This document shows, piece after piece, positions 50,600-59,866 of a DNA stretch of 64,000 bases. The stretch is from Streptomyces wuyuanensis (GTDB lineage Bacteria > Actinomycetota > Actinomycetes > Streptomycetales > Streptomycetaceae): the NCBI RefSeq assembly GCF_900103455.1, contig NZ_FNHI01000005.1, positions 1 to 64,000 on the forward strand, in the 5' to 3' direction. Within the stretch, counting starts at the first letter, position 1. Every line of letters starts with the position of its first letter. A program made the translations under genes and the position numbers. The notes beneath the pieces were generated by a model, which saw only the letters and a list, made by a program, of their open reading frames with translations, was not told where the DNA came from and did not search any database.

Positions 50600-51436
50600 T
50601 CACCCCTTGACCGCCCCGCCCAGTGTGAAGCCGCCCCCGAGCCGGCGCGCGATCAGCACGTACAGGACCAGCACCGGCAGCGAGTAGAGGATCGAGAACG
50701 CCGCCAACTGGCCGTAGACCACGGAGCCGTAGTTGCCGAAGAGCGTGAAGACCGAGACGGACGCAGGCAGCTGCTCGGGGGAGAGCAGCAGCATGAACGG
50801 AACGAAGAAGTTCCCCCACAGCATGATGAAGGTGTAGATCATCACCACCGCCACCCCCGGGCCCGTCAGCGGCAGCACCACCCGGATCAGGGTCTGCGCC
50901 GTCGACGCCCCGTCAGTCCACGCCGCCTCCTCGAGCACGCGCGGCACGCCGTCCATGAAGTTCTTCATCAGCCATATGGCGAAAGGCAGTTGGGAGGTGG
51001 CCAGGAACAGCGCCGTCCCGTGCATGGTGTCGATCAGCTCGACCTGCACGAACAGCCCGTACACCGGCACCATCACCGCGGTGATCGGCAGACACGTGGT
51101 GAACAGGACCGTGAGCAGGAACGGGCGGTTGAACCGCGACCGGTAGCGGGACAGCGGATACGCGGCGAACGCCGCGCACACGACCGTGACCAGGGTCGCG
51201 CCGCCGCACAGCAGCAGACTGTTGAGCATCGGCGTGAAGGTGATCTCGTCCGTCAGCACGGCGTCGAAGTGCCCGGCCGTGACCGATCCCGGCAGCCGCA
51301 CCCGCAGGTCCGCGCCGGGGTCCACCGACGCCAGCACCAGCCAGAGCAGCGGGAGCGCGAACCCCGCCGCGGTGAGCAGCAGCGCGGCGTCGGCGGCGAG
51401 CCGGCGCCGGGTCGCGTGACGTACCGGTGCCCGCAT
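50600..51436 (-). CDS. carbohydrate ABC transporter permease, MalG type
   Basis: 278 residues, six membrane helices. The EAA loop that contacts the ATPase reads EEAAWTDGASTAQTLIRVVLPLTGPG. Ends with the GGFTLGGAVKG tail typical of MalG-type permeases. ATG 51436 shares one base with the preceding stop (TGATG). Third gene of the leftward sugar importer operon. No ATPase is encoded; in Streptomyces a shared MsiK ATPase usually energises such systems. Confidence 0.94.
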   Translation of the reverse strand: MRAPVRHATRRRLAADAALLLTAAGFALPLLWLVLASVDPGADLRVRLPGSVTAGHFDAVLTDEITFTPMLNSLLLCGGATLVTVVCAAFAAYPLSRYRSRFNRPFLLTVLFTTCLPITAVMVPVYGLFVQVELIDTMHGTALFLATSQLPFAIWLMKNFMDGVPRVLEEAAWTDGASTAQTLIRVVLPLTGPGVAVVMIYTFIMLWGNFFVPFMLLLSPEQLPASVSVFTLFGNYGSVVYGQLAAFSILYSLPVLVLYVLIARRLGGGFTLGGAVKG

Positions 51437-52308
51437 CAGACCTCCACCTTCAGCAGCCGCAGGTACACGACCGAGAAGAGCGACCCCACCAGGAGCAGCA
51501 GGAGTGCCACCGCCGTGCCGTACCCGATCAGGCTCTTCAGGAACGCCTGGTCGTACATGAACACCGGCAGCGTCTGGCTGCGGCTGCCCGGTCCGCCGCG
51601 CGTCATCGCCCAGATGAGGCCGAAGACGGAGAGCGTGGAGAGGGTGTTGAGCATCAGCGTCGTCCCGATGGAGCGGCGCAGCATCGGCAGGGTGATGTAC
51701 CGCAGCCGGCGCACCCCGCCCGCCCCGTCGACGGCGGCGGCTTCGGTGACGTCCCGGGGGATCTCCGCGAGCGCCGCCGAGTAGACCAGCATCGAGAACG
51801 CCGTGCCGCGCCAGACGTTGGCGAAGGACACCGCGAGGATCGGCAGGGTGAACAGCCAGTTCTGGGACGGCAGATGCAGCTGGTCCAGCACCGCGTTGAG
51901 GGTGCCCTCGCGGCGGAAGAACGCGTACAGCAGAAAGGCCGCGACGATCTCCGGGAGCACCCAGGCCGTGATGACGAGTGCGCCCGTGAGCGTGCGCACC
52001 GGCCGGGACGCGGCGCGCATCAGCCCGGCCAGCGCCAGCCCCAGTGTGTTCTGCCCGAGGACCGCCGAGACCACCGTGAAGACCAGCGTCAGCCACACCG
52101 CGTTGCGGAAGTCCTCGTCGGCGAAGGCGCGGCGGAAGTTGTCCAGGCCGACGAAGTCCGCACCGGACGCGCCGGTCAGCTGGGCGTCGGTGAAGGCGAT
52201 CCACACGCAGTAGCCGATCGGGCCGGCGAGGAAGAGCAGCAGGAGCACCGTGGCCGGGGCGAGCGGCAGCCACCGCCACGCCCCGGCAGCGCGCGCGTTC
52301 CGGCTCAT
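51436..52308 (-). CDS. carbohydrate ABC transporter permease, MalF type
   Basis: 290 residues with six helices. Start region AWRWLPLAPATVLLLLFLAGPIGY, EAA loop ALAEIPRDVTEAAAVDGAGG ... LPMLRRSIG. Overlaps the binding-protein stop by four bases and is coupled to the MalG-type gene. Pairs with it to form the membrane channel. Substrate unknown but probably an oligosaccharide. Confidence 0.94.
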   Translation of the reverse strand: MSRNARAAGAWRWLPLAPATVLLLLFLAGPIGYCVWIAFTDAQLTGASGADFVGLDNFRRAFADEDFRNAVWLTLVFTVVSAVLGQNTLGLALAGLMRAASRPVRTLTGALVITAWVLPEIVAAFLLYAFFRREGTLNAVLDQLHLPSQNWLFTLPILAVSFANVWRGTAFSMLVYSAALAEIPRDVTEAAAVDGAGGVRRLRYITLPMLRRSIGTTLMLNTLSTLSVFGLIWAMTRGGPGSRSQTLPVFMYDQAFLKSLIGYGTAVALLLLLVGSLFSVVYLRLLKVEV

Positions 52309-53663
52309 CTGCGCACGACCGCGCCGTCGGTGAGGGTTCCGAGCTGCTCGTCGTACGCCTTCGCCGCCGCCTCGGGCGAGGCGTCACCGGTCGTCACCTT
52401 CTCCATGGCCTCACCGATGGCCGAGGACACCTGGGGGTACACCGGCAGCGCCGGCCGGTAATGGGTGTACGGGACGAGCTTGGTGAAGAACGTGATGCCC
52501 GGCATGGACGACAGATAGCGCCGGTCCGCCGCCACGTCCTTGCGCACGGCGATCTGGGCGCCGGCGACGTCCCAGCGCACCGCGTTCTCCCTCGACTGCA
52601 GGGTCTTGACGAACTCCCAGGCCAGATCCGGGTTCCCGGCCTTCTGCGGAATGGCCCACGTCCAGCCGCCGGACATGGACACCTTGCCGGGTGCCTGGCC
52701 GTGCTGGGTCGGCATCGGGGCCTGCGCCAGATCCGTCTCCCAGGCCCGCCACTCCTTCGGCCCCTTGTTGATCCAGTTCTGGCCCATCCACGAGCCGTCG
52801 AGGGAGATGGCGAGCTTGCCGTCGGGGAAGAACTCGGTGGCGACACGGGTGCCGATGTTGGGGTCGAGCGCGTCGGAGACGTCCGGGCCGAGCTTCTCCG
52901 CGTACACGGTCCGCACGAACCCGAGGGCGTCGCGGAAGCCCTTGCCGCCCGCGACCCACTTCTTGGCCGCCGGGTCGTAGAGGGGGTCCTCGCCCGTGCC
53001 GTAGAGCAGCATCTCGAAGCCCTGCATCACGGCGGCCTCGCCCGGGCCCTTGCCGGTGTAGACGTTGAGCGGGATGACGCCGGGGACCTCGCGCTTGACC
53101 GTGCGCGCGGCGTCGAGGACCTCGTCCCAGTTCTTCGGCTGCCAGTCCGCGGGCAGCCCGGCCTCGGCGAAGATCTTCTTGTTGAACCACAGACCGCGGG
53201 TGTCGGTCCCGTCCGGGATGCCGTACGTCCTGCCGTCCTCGGCCTTGGCGGCCTGCCTGGCCGTGCCGACGAACTGGTCCCAGGCGTCCCAGTCGGCGAT
53301 GTAGTCGTCGAGGGGCCGCAAGTACCCGGCCTTGATGTCGGAGTTGATGCGGAAGGTGTCCTCGTAGACCAGGTCGGGCGCGGTCTTGGGGGAGCGCATC
53401 ATCTGCTGGGCCTTGGTGGCGTAGTCGTTGTCCGGGGCCTGGATCGGGATGAGCTTCACCGTCCTGCCCGGGTGGGCCTTCTCGAACTCCTTCTTCACGG
53501 ACTCGAGGAAGGCGTCCTTGAAGCGGATGTTGTTGTCGGTCGAGCGGTTGTAGACCACCTCGACGGTGTCGGGGTCACCCGAGCCGGAGCCGCCGCAGGC
53601 GGTCAGGACGAGGGCGAGGGCGAGCAAGGGGGGAGCGAGGACCTTTGGGGCGGTGGGGCGCAC
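52305..53663 (-). CDS. sugar-binding lipoprotein of ABC transporter
   Basis: 452 residues, extracellular-solute-binding family 1. A lipoprotein signal with lipobox LTAC (Cys about 22) anchors it outside the membrane; the mature protein has the two-lobe pattern with VKLIPIQAPDNDYATKAQQMM, DLVYEDTF and SGGWTWAIPQKAGNPDLAWEFVK. GTG 53663 is preferred over GTG 53669 because GAGGAGG would be only two to three bases from the latter. First gene of the importer operon. No LacI or ROK regulator is adjacent. Confidence 0.93.
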   Translation of the reverse strand: MRPTAPKVLAPPLLALALVLTACGGSGSGDPDTVEVVYNRSTDNNIRFKDAFLESVKKEFEKAHPGRTVKLIPIQAPDNDYATKAQQMMRSPKTAPDLVYEDTFRINSDIKAGYLRPLDDYIADWDAWDQFVGTARQAAKAEDGRTYGIPDGTDTRGLWFNKKIFAEAGLPADWQPKNWDEVLDAARTVKREVPGVIPLNVYTGKGPGEAAVMQGFEMLLYGTGEDPLYDPAAKKWVAGGKGFRDALGFVRTVYAEKLGPDVSDALDPNIGTRVATEFFPDGKLAISLDGSWMGQNWINKGPKEWRAWETDLAQAPMPTQHGQAPGKVSMSGGWTWAIPQKAGNPDLAWEFVKTLQSRENAVRWDVAGAQIAVRKDVAADRRYLSSMPGITFFTKLVPYTHYRPALPVYPQVSSAIGEAMEKVTTGDASPEAAAKAYDEQLGTLTDGAVVRR

Positions 53664-53788
53664 GGGCACGACCTCCTCTGTCAGCCGCGGGGGGCTGCCC
53701 GGTGACCGTAGGTCCGGCCGCGGAACAAGGTCAATGCCCGTGCGCAGAAAGGGCTTTCAGCCTTGTGGAGCACGGGTGAAGCGGCTGG

Positions 53789-54478
53789 TCAGCGGCCGGA
53801 GCGGATCCACCGGTACTGGAGCTCCGGGCGGCCGACCTGGCCGTACTGCGGGCTGCGCGCCGCCCGGCCCTCGGTGACGAGGTGCTCCAGATAGCGGCGT
53901 GCCGTGATCCGCGAGATGCCCACCGCGGCGCCCGCCTCGGCCGCGGTGAGCCCGGCGTCGGCGTCCCGGAGGGTACGGGTGACCGCCTCCAGCGTCGGTG
54001 CGCTGAGGCCCTTGGGCAGCGCGGCGGGCTGGGGGGTGCGCAGGGTCGCGAGGGCGCGGTCCACCTCGTCCTGCCCGGACGCCTCGCCCGCGGCGGCGCG
54101 GAACTGGGCGTACCGGTCGAGGCGGTCGCGCAGCGTGGCGAACGTGAACGGCTTCAGAACGTACTGGACGACGCCCAGCGACACGCCCTCGCGGACGACT
54201 GCCAGATCGCGGGCGGAGGTCACGGCGATCACGTCGGCGGAGTGCCCGGCGGCGCGCAGGGCGCGCAGCAGCTGAAGGCCGTGCCCGTCCGGCAGATAGA
54301 GGTCGAGCAGGATCAGCTCCACGGGCGTGCGCTCCAGGACGCGGTACGCCTCGGCCCGCGAGTGCGCGACGCCCGCCACGGTGAATCCCGGTACGCGGCC
54401 CACGTACAGGGCGTGCGCGTCGGCGGCGACGGGGTCGTCCTCCACGACGAGCACTCTGATCCCGGCGGCAGCGGTCAC
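53789..54478 (-). CDS. CitB/DcuR-type response regulator
   Basis: 229 residues. Receiver with VLVVEDDPVAADAHALYVGRV, phospho-Asp in ELILLDLYLPDGHGLQLL and VLKPFTFATLRDRLDRY; the C-terminal part carries an HTH of the citrate-type family (AEAGAAVGISRITARRYLEHLVTEGRAARS, RPELQYRWI). Such regulators control di- and tricarboxylate uptake. GTG 54478 follows GGAGGTGGCGAG. Follows its kinase gene by 40 bases and is one gene from divergent dctA, so C4-dicarboxylate control is likely. Confidence 0.93.
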   Translation of the reverse strand: MTAAAGIRVLVVEDDPVAADAHALYVGRVPGFTVAGVAHSRAEAYRVLERTPVELILLDLYLPDGHGLQLLRALRAAGHSADVIAVTSARDLAVVREGVSLGVVQYVLKPFTFATLRDRLDRYAQFRAAAGEASGQDEVDRALATLRTPQPAALPKGLSAPTLEAVTRTLRDADAGLTAAEAGAAVGISRITARRYLEHLVTEGRAARSPQYGQVGRPELQYRWIRSGR

Positions 54479-54518
54479 CTCGCCACCTCCGTGCCACGTC
54501 TCCGGCCGGGGCGTCCGT

Positions 54519-56657
54519 TCATCTGTCGACCTCCGTCGTGCGCAGGGGCAGCCGTACGGTGAACTCCGCGCCACCGTACGGGCCTTGGGCCGCCTCGACC
54601 GTGCCCCGGCCCCGGTGCGCGGCCTGCCGCACCAGCGCCAGCCCCAGGCCCCGTCCCGGGCCCCTGGTCGACCAGCCCCGCTCGAACACGGCCTCGGCGT
54701 CCTCGGCCCCGAGCCCCGGACCGGTGTCGCTGACGCGCAGCACGAGCTCGTCCTCGTCCGTGCGGGCGGTGACGACGACGCGGGGGCGCGCGCCCGCGGC
54801 ACGGGCGGGCGTCGCGGCCGTGGGAGCGCCTTCCCGGGCGGCCGCGGATCGCGCGGCGGTCGGGGGCGCCTCGTGGGCCCGGCCCGGGGGCCCGGCGGCG
54901 TCCCGCGCACCCGGGACGGCGGCCCCGGAGCCGTCCGCGCGGTCCGCGGGCGCGGTCCGCTGTCCGTGGTCGGTGCCGGGCAGGTTCCGAGTGCCGGGGG
55001 TGCCGGACCCTGGTTCCGGGGTGCGGGGCCGTGCCGGCGCGTCGGCGTCCGGATTCCGCGGCTCGCCGGAGCCGTCCGCGCCGGGCACGTCCCGTGTGCC
55101 GGGGGCGGAGATGGGGAAGCCCTCGGCGTGGTGTCGAGCCGCCGAGCGCGCGCCCGGGACGGTCGCGGTGCGTCCGGCGGCGTCCCGCGCGCCCGACCCG
55201 GCGGTGTCCGGTCCGGCCGACGGCTGTGCGCCGCGGCGGGCGGTCGTGGCGGACGCCCCGACCGCCATGGACGCGGGCCCGTCCCCGAGGCGGCCCTCCG
55301 CCCGGGCCGACGCGGGCTCGCGCGGCACCGGCGGCGGTGCCGACGACGCCTCGACCGCGTTGTCGATCAGGTTGCCGAGGATGGTGACCAGGTCGCGGGG
55401 CGGCAGCCAGGGCGGGAGTACGCCGTCGTCGATGCGGCTGTCGTCGGTCAGGACGAGCTCGACGCCGCTCTCGTTGGCCTGCGCCGCCTTGCCCAGGAGC
55501 AGGGCCGCCAGGACCGGCTCGCCGACCGCCGACACCACACGGTCCGTGAGGACCTGAGCCAGTTCGAGCTCCGCCGTCGCGAAGTCGACCGCCTCGTCCG
55601 CTCGGCCCAGTTCGATGAGGGAGACCACGGTGTGCAACCGGTTGGCCGCCTCGTGGGCCTGGGCGCGCAGCGCCTGGGTGAAGCCGCGCTCGGAGTCCAG
55701 CTCGCCGGTCAGCGACTGGAGTTCGGTGTGGTCCCGCAGGGTCACCACGGTGCCGCGGCGCTCGCCGCCGACCACCGGCTGGGTGGAGACGACGAGCACC
55801 CGGTCGGCGGTGAGGTGCAGTTCGTCGACGCGGGGTTCGCTCGCCAGCAGAGCCCCCGTCAGCGCGGGCGGCAGGCCGAGTTCGTCGGGGCCCCGGCCCA
55901 CCACGTCCCCGCCGAGTCCCAGCAACTCCCGCGCTCCGTCGTTGATCAGCGCAATGCGCCGATGTCCGTCGAGCATCAGCAGCCCCTCGCGCACCGCGTG
56001 CAGTGTGGCCTCGTGGTAGTCGTGCATCCGGCTCAGCTCCGCCGCGTTCATCCCGTGCGTGTGCCGCCGCAGCCGCGCGTTGATCACGTACGTTCCGAGT
56101 CCGCCCAGCGCCAGCGCCGCGCTGGCCATCCCCAGCAGCGCGGTGACCTGCTTGCCGAGCTGCTCGCTGATCTTGTCGATGGTGATGCCCGCACTGACGA
56201 GGGCCACGATCCGGCCGGAGCCGTCCCGCACCGGCGCCACCGTCCGCACCGACGGCCCGAGCGTGCCCGTGTAGGTCTCCGAGACCGTGTGTCCCCGCCG
56301 CGCCTCGTCGATGTGACCCAGATAGATGTGTCCTATTTCACCCGGTTCGGGGTGGGTCCAGCGCCTGCCATCCGGGGACATGATCACCACGAAGTCGACT
56401 CCCGCGTCCTTCCGCAGCCGCTCCGCGTGCGGCTGCAGGTGCGCCGTAGGGTCGGCGGACCGCAGCGCCGTCACCACCGACGGGAAGTCCGCCACGGCCG
56501 TCGCGGTCGCCGTCGTCTGCCGGCGCGCGGTCTCCTCGGCCTGTGCGCGGTCCGTGACGTAGGAGAAGAGCGCGAAACCGGCCACGATGGCGGCGACCAG
56601 CACGACCTGCATCGCGAAGAGCTGGCCGGCGAGGCTCCGTGGGCGGGGGATGCGCAT
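54519..56657 (-). CDS. CitA/DcuS-type sensor kinase with long disordered insertion
   Basis: 712 residues. Helix 1 about 13-35, extracytoplasmic single-Cache domain to about 180 (VDFVVIMSPDGRRWTHP, YTGTLGPSVRTVAPVRD), helix 2, PAS region (AVREGLLMLDGHRRIALIND), phospho-His in RAQAHEAANRLHTVVSLIE, N box GNLIDNAVEAS, G1 VSDTGPGLG and G2 GPGRGLGLALV. Between N and G1 boxes lie about 185 extra residues, rich in Pro, Ala, Gly, Arg with repeated PG(A/T)R motifs; without them the length (about 527) is normal. Senses a carboxylate, by analogy with DcuS and CitA. Confidence 0.92.
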   Translation of the reverse strand: MRIPRPRSLAGQLFAMQVVLVAAIVAGFALFSYVTDRAQAEETARRQTTATATAVADFPSVVTALRSADPTAHLQPHAERLRKDAGVDFVVIMSPDGRRWTHPEPGEIGHIYLGHIDEARRGHTVSETYTGTLGPSVRTVAPVRDGSGRIVALVSAGITIDKISEQLGKQVTALLGMASAALALGGLGTYVINARLRRHTHGMNAAELSRMHDYHEATLHAVREGLLMLDGHRRIALINDGARELLGLGGDVVGRGPDELGLPPALTGALLASEPRVDELHLTADRVLVVSTQPVVGGERRGTVVTLRDHTELQSLTGELDSERGFTQALRAQAHEAANRLHTVVSLIELGRADEAVDFATAELELAQVLTDRVVSAVGEPVLAALLLGKAAQANESGVELVLTDDSRIDDGVLPPWLPPRDLVTILGNLIDNAVEASSAPPPVPREPASARAEGRLGDGPASMAVGASATTARRGAQPSAGPDTAGSGARDAAGRTATVPGARSAARHHAEGFPISAPGTRDVPGADGSGEPRNPDADAPARPRTPEPGSGTPGTRNLPGTDHGQRTAPADRADGSGAAVPGARDAAGPPGRAHEAPPTAARSAAAREGAPTAATPARAAGARPRVVVTARTDEDELVLRVSDTGPGLGAEDAEAVFERGWSTRGPGRGLGLALVRQAAHRGRGTVEAAQGPYGGAEFTVRLPLRTTEVDR

Positions 56658-56678
56658 GGCTCAAGTCTGCCTGGCCGA

Positions 56679-56694
56679 TTTCGTGTGAACGAAA
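56679..56694. promoter_or_regulatory. inverted repeat TTTCGT-GTGA-ACGAAA between kinase and dctA
   Basis: Perfect 6-bp arms with a 4-base spacer, AT-richer than its surroundings, 22 bases upstream of the kinase start and 92 upstream of dctA. Candidate CitB-type operator. A second element GTGAC-CGGT-GTCAC lies at 56705-56718. Confidence 0.5.
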
Positions 56695-56785
56695 CGTACG
56701 CAACGGTGACCGGTGTCACAGGGTGCTGAATAGTCACGGGCATCCACCGGGACGTGGATGAACATCAGGCCGAGGAGGAATCCCC

Positions 56786-58162
56786 GTGGCAACCGCTCCA
56801 GCAGCCGCAAGGCGGGACCGCACCCACTATCTGTATCTCGCCGTCATCGGTGCCGTCGTCCTCGGCGTCATCGTGGGCTTCGCCGCCCCCGGCGTCGCCG
56901 TCGAACTCAAGCCGATCGGCACCGGGTTCGTGAACCTGATCAAGATGATGATCTCCCCGATCATCTTCTGCACGATCGTGCTCGGCGTCGGCTCGGTCCG
57001 CAAGGCGGCCAAGGTCGGTGCCGTCGGCGGTCTGGCCCTCGGCTACTTCCTGGTGATGTCCACGGTCGCGCTGGCCATCGGCCTGATCGTGGGCAACGTC
57101 CTCGACCCGGGCCACGGACTGCAGCTGACGGACGCGGCGAGGGCCGCGGGCGAGAAGCAGGCCGAGGGCGCCGGCGAGGGAACCGTGGACTTCCTCCTCG
57201 GCGTCATCCCGACCACCCTGGTCTCCGCCTTCACCGAGGGCGAGGTGCTGCAGACCCTGCTGGTCGCCCTGCTCGCGGGCTTCGCGCTGCAGGCCATGGG
57301 CTCCGCCGGTGAGCCGATCCTGCGAGGCATCGGCCACATCCAGAAGCTCGTCTTCCGCATCCTCGCGATGATCATGTGGGCGGCCCCCGTGGGCGCCTTC
57401 GGAGCGATCGCCGCCGTCGTCGGCGAGACCGGCGTCGACGCCCTGAAGTCGCTCGCGGTCATCATGATCGGCTTCTATGTCACCTGTGCGCTGTTCGTGG
57501 TCCTCGTCCTCGGCACCCTGCTGAAGGCCGTCACCGGGGTGAACCTGTTCTCGCTGCTGAAGTACCTGGGCCGGGAGTTCCTGCTGATCCTGTCCACCTC
57601 GTCCTCCGAGTCCGCGCTGCCGCGGCTCATCGCGAAGATGGAGCACCTGGGCGTCTCGAAGCCCGTCGTGGGCATCACCGTCCCGACCGGTTACTCCTTC
57701 AACCTGGACGGCACGGCCATCTACCTGACCATGGGCTCGCTCTTCGTCGCCGAGGCGATGGGGACCCCGCTCTCGATCGGTGAGCAGATCTCGCTGCTGG
57801 TCTTCATGATCATCGCCTCGAAGGGCGCGGCGGGCGTCACCGGCGCCGGTCTCGCGACCCTCGCGGGCGGCCTCCAGTCGCACAAGCCCGCCCTGGTCGA
57901 CGGCGTGGGTCTGATCGTCGGCATCGACCGCTTCATGAGCGAGGCGCGCGCCCTCACCAACTTCGCGGGCAACGCCGTCGCCACGGTCCTGGTCGGCACC
58001 TGGACGAAGGAGATCGACAAGGAGCGCGCCGCCGAGGTCCTCGCCGGCCGCATCCCGTTCGACGAGGAGACCTTCGTCGACGACCACGCCCCGGCCGCGG
58101 CCTCCGCGGAGGTGCCGGAGCAGCGGGACGAGACCCGCAGGGAGCCGGCCGTCAAGGTCTGA
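56786..58162 (+). CDS. dctA: DctA-type C4-dicarboxylate:cation symporter
   Basis: 458 residues, DAACS family. Eight-helix plus hairpin pattern. Family motifs: KMMISPIIFCTIVLGV, STSSSESALPRLIAKME (hairpin 1), PTGYSFNLDGTAIYLTMG (substrate and ion site) and ASKGAAGVTGAGLATLAGGL (hairpin 2). DctA imports succinate, fumarate and malate. GTG 56786 has a strong GAGGAGGAA site. Divergent from the CitA-type kinase, its probable controller. C-terminal tail is acidic. Confidence 0.94.
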   Translation: MATAPAAARRDRTHYLYLAVIGAVVLGVIVGFAAPGVAVELKPIGTGFVNLIKMMISPIIFCTIVLGVGSVRKAAKVGAVGGLALGYFLVMSTVALAIGLIVGNVLDPGHGLQLTDAARAAGEKQAEGAGEGTVDFLLGVIPTTLVSAFTEGEVLQTLLVALLAGFALQAMGSAGEPILRGIGHIQKLVFRILAMIMWAAPVGAFGAIAAVVGETGVDALKSLAVIMIGFYVTCALFVVLVLGTLLKAVTGVNLFSLLKYLGREFLLILSTSSSESALPRLIAKMEHLGVSKPVVGITVPTGYSFNLDGTAIYLTMGSLFVAEAMGTPLSIGEQISLLVFMIIASKGAAGVTGAGLATLAGGLQSHKPALVDGVGLIVGIDRFMSEARALTNFAGNAVATVLVGTWTKEIDKERAAEVLAGRIPFDEETFVDDHAPAAASAEVPEQRDETRREPAVKV

Positions 58163-58483
58163 GCCGGCCGCCGTGACCGCGCGGGCCCGGGGCGCACACC
58201 GCCCCCGGGCCCGCGTGCTTCCCCACCCGCGCGGGCACCACCGCGAGAGGCCTGCGTGGACGCGGCTGAGCGGAGCGGGCGGCGGACGGGCCTGAGCGGC
58301 GGGCGGCGGAAGCGGCACGCGCCCGAGGACCACGAGGCGTGCGGCCCGCGCGTCCGGCCGGCCCGAGCGGGCGGCGGAAGCGGCACGTGCCGGGGCCCCG
58401 CAACCCCGCCCGGCCCCCTCCGGCTGGCCGGAGCTCGCCCGGTGCCGAAGGGTGGACCCAAAGGCGATCGACGGGAGAGACGG
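58163..58483. other. 321-base intergenic region with terminator and repeats
   Basis: A hairpin terminator (58180-58215) for dctA is followed by GC-rich DNA containing three related repeats: the 21-base GCGGGCGGCGGAAGCGGCACG at 58299-58319 and again, identical, at 58367-58387, and a partial GAGCGGGCGGCGGA at 58274. No coding potential recognised; a promoter for the GYD gene is not obvious. Confidence 0.6.
58180..58215 (+). terminator. dctA terminator
   Basis: Perfect 13-bp stem (CGCGGGCCCGGGG and complement) with a 10-base loop, 18 bases after the stop. Confidence 0.8.
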
Positions 58484-58804
58484 ATGCCCAAATACCTGAT
58501 CCAGGCGAGCTACAGCGCCGAGGGCACCAAGGGCCTGCTCACCGAGGGCGGCTCGGGCCGCCGGCAGGCCGTGGAGCAGGTACTCCGTTCCTGCGGCGGC
58601 ACCCTCGAATGGATGTACTTCGCGTTCGGCGAAGACGACCTGTACATCGTGGTGGACATGCCCGACGCCGTCTCGATGGTGGCCACCTCCATGAAGGTCC
58701 GTGCCACGGGCGCGATCACGTCCCGGGCCGTGCCCCTGCTCAGCCCCGAGGACATCGACGCGGCGGCGCGGAAGCAGGTCGACTTCCGCGCACCCGGCGC
58801 CTGA
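58484..58804 (+). CDS. GYD-domain protein
   Basis: 106 residues. MPKYLIQASYSAEGTKGLLTE is the usual beginning of the GYD family, followed by SGRRQAVEQVLRSCGGTLEWMYFAFGEDDLYIVVDMPD and MKVRATGAITSRAVPLLSPEDIDAA. Small alpha/beta ferredoxin-like protein; function unknown. ATG 58484 has GGGAGAG five bases upstream. Stands alone. Confidence 0.88.
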   Translation: MPKYLIQASYSAEGTKGLLTEGGSGRRQAVEQVLRSCGGTLEWMYFAFGEDDLYIVVDMPDAVSMVATSMKVRATGAITSRAVPLLSPEDIDAAARKQVDFRAPGA

Positions 58805-58908
58805 CACGCGGAGCGCACGGAAGTGCCGCCGGGGTGGGGGACCCGGCGGCACCGGCCGTACGCCACTGCGGCGGCGGCACCGCGCCGGACCGTGCCGCCG
58901 CCCGTGGC

Positions 58909-59853
58909 TCACTGCTCGATGGGGCGTCCGTCCGTTCCGCAGATGTAGCCCGCCACGATGCAGTCCCGCACCCGGCGCTCCAGCTCCGCCTGGTCCCAGG
59001 CGTTGAAGAAGTCGCCGTGGAAGGTGTGGCCGGGTGCATCGGTCACATTGACCCCGCCCCGGGTGCCGGCCAGGGTGAGCCCGCCACCGTGCACGGGCCA
59101 GGTGATCAGCAGCTCCAGTCGCGGCACGACCACCGGATGACTCGACGGACACGTCTGCCCGGTCGCGTACGCCATGTGGTCGCGGTGATTGGCGCTGTCC
59201 AAATTCTTCCCGTCCCAGCAGGTGGGGAAGTCCAGGTAGTTCTCCAGCTTCGTGCCCGGCGGGCAGTTCATGAAGTCCCGGCTGGACTCGGGCCGTCCGA
59301 CGCAGGACCAGCGCGCGGCCGGATTCTGGTCCGGGGACGTGGCGAGGGCGTTCCCGACGACGTACCGCAGTCCGCGCGGATGGGCCACGGCGCGGGTGCG
59401 GTCGGTGATGCCCTGGTAGTAGACGGTGACCCGTTCCGGGGCCACGGGCACTCCGTTCTGGTAGAGGGTCGGCGTCCAGTAGGACGAAAGGTCCGTGCTC
59501 GGCGTGCAGTTGGTGGTGCCGGCGCTCAGGGACCGGAGCGTCGACGAGGCGTTCGCCGTCCTGTTCCCGTAGAACTCGTGGATGTGGGAGCGGCCCGCCT
59601 GACCGGGGAACACGATCGGGTCGTCGCCCCGCCGGTGGCTGGAGAAGCAGTCCGCGCGGAACTCGCTCCCGCGCAGCGGGGCCGCCGCCTGGGCGACGAT
59701 CGCCGCCGCCTGGGCCTTGGTGTACGTGTACGCGTGCGCCTCGTGGTTCATCGGGGCGTGGCCGTCGCCGTGCCCCTCGGTGCCGGCCGCGCAGCCCGCG
59801 GTGGCCAGGAACAGCAGGGCCGCCGCGCTCGCGAGCGCTCTGCGGATCAGCAT
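58909..59853 (-). CDS. DUF1996 family lipoprotein
   Basis: 314 residues. A lipobox (FLATAGC, Cys about 21) marks a lipoprotein. After a His-rich linker (EGHGDGHAPMNHEAHAYTY) comes the DUF1996 domain: FRADCFSSHRRGDDPIVFPG, SHIHEFYGNRTAN, SSYWTPTLYQNG, MNCPPGTKLENYLDFPTCWDG, HMAYATGQTCPSSHPVVVP and WPVHGG. Many His and Cys are conserved in this mostly fungal and actinobacterial family, which may bind metal or carbohydrate. The last gene before a GH16 glucanase gene on the same strand, 13 bases away, so they are probably co-transcribed. Confidence 0.9.
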   Translation of the reverse strand: MLIRRALASAAALLFLATAGCAAGTEGHGDGHAPMNHEAHAYTYTKAQAAAIVAQAAAPLRGSEFRADCFSSHRRGDDPIVFPGQAGRSHIHEFYGNRTANASSTLRSLSAGTTNCTPSTDLSSYWTPTLYQNGVPVAPERVTVYYQGITDRTRAVAHPRGLRYVVGNALATSPDQNPAARWSCVGRPESSRDFMNCPPGTKLENYLDFPTCWDGKNLDSANHRDHMAYATGQTCPSSHPVVVPRLELLITWPVHGGGLTLAGTRGGVNVTDAPGHTFHGDFFNAWDQAELERRVRDCIVAGYICGTDGRPIEQ

Positions 59854-59866
59854 GGCCTTCCTCCGC

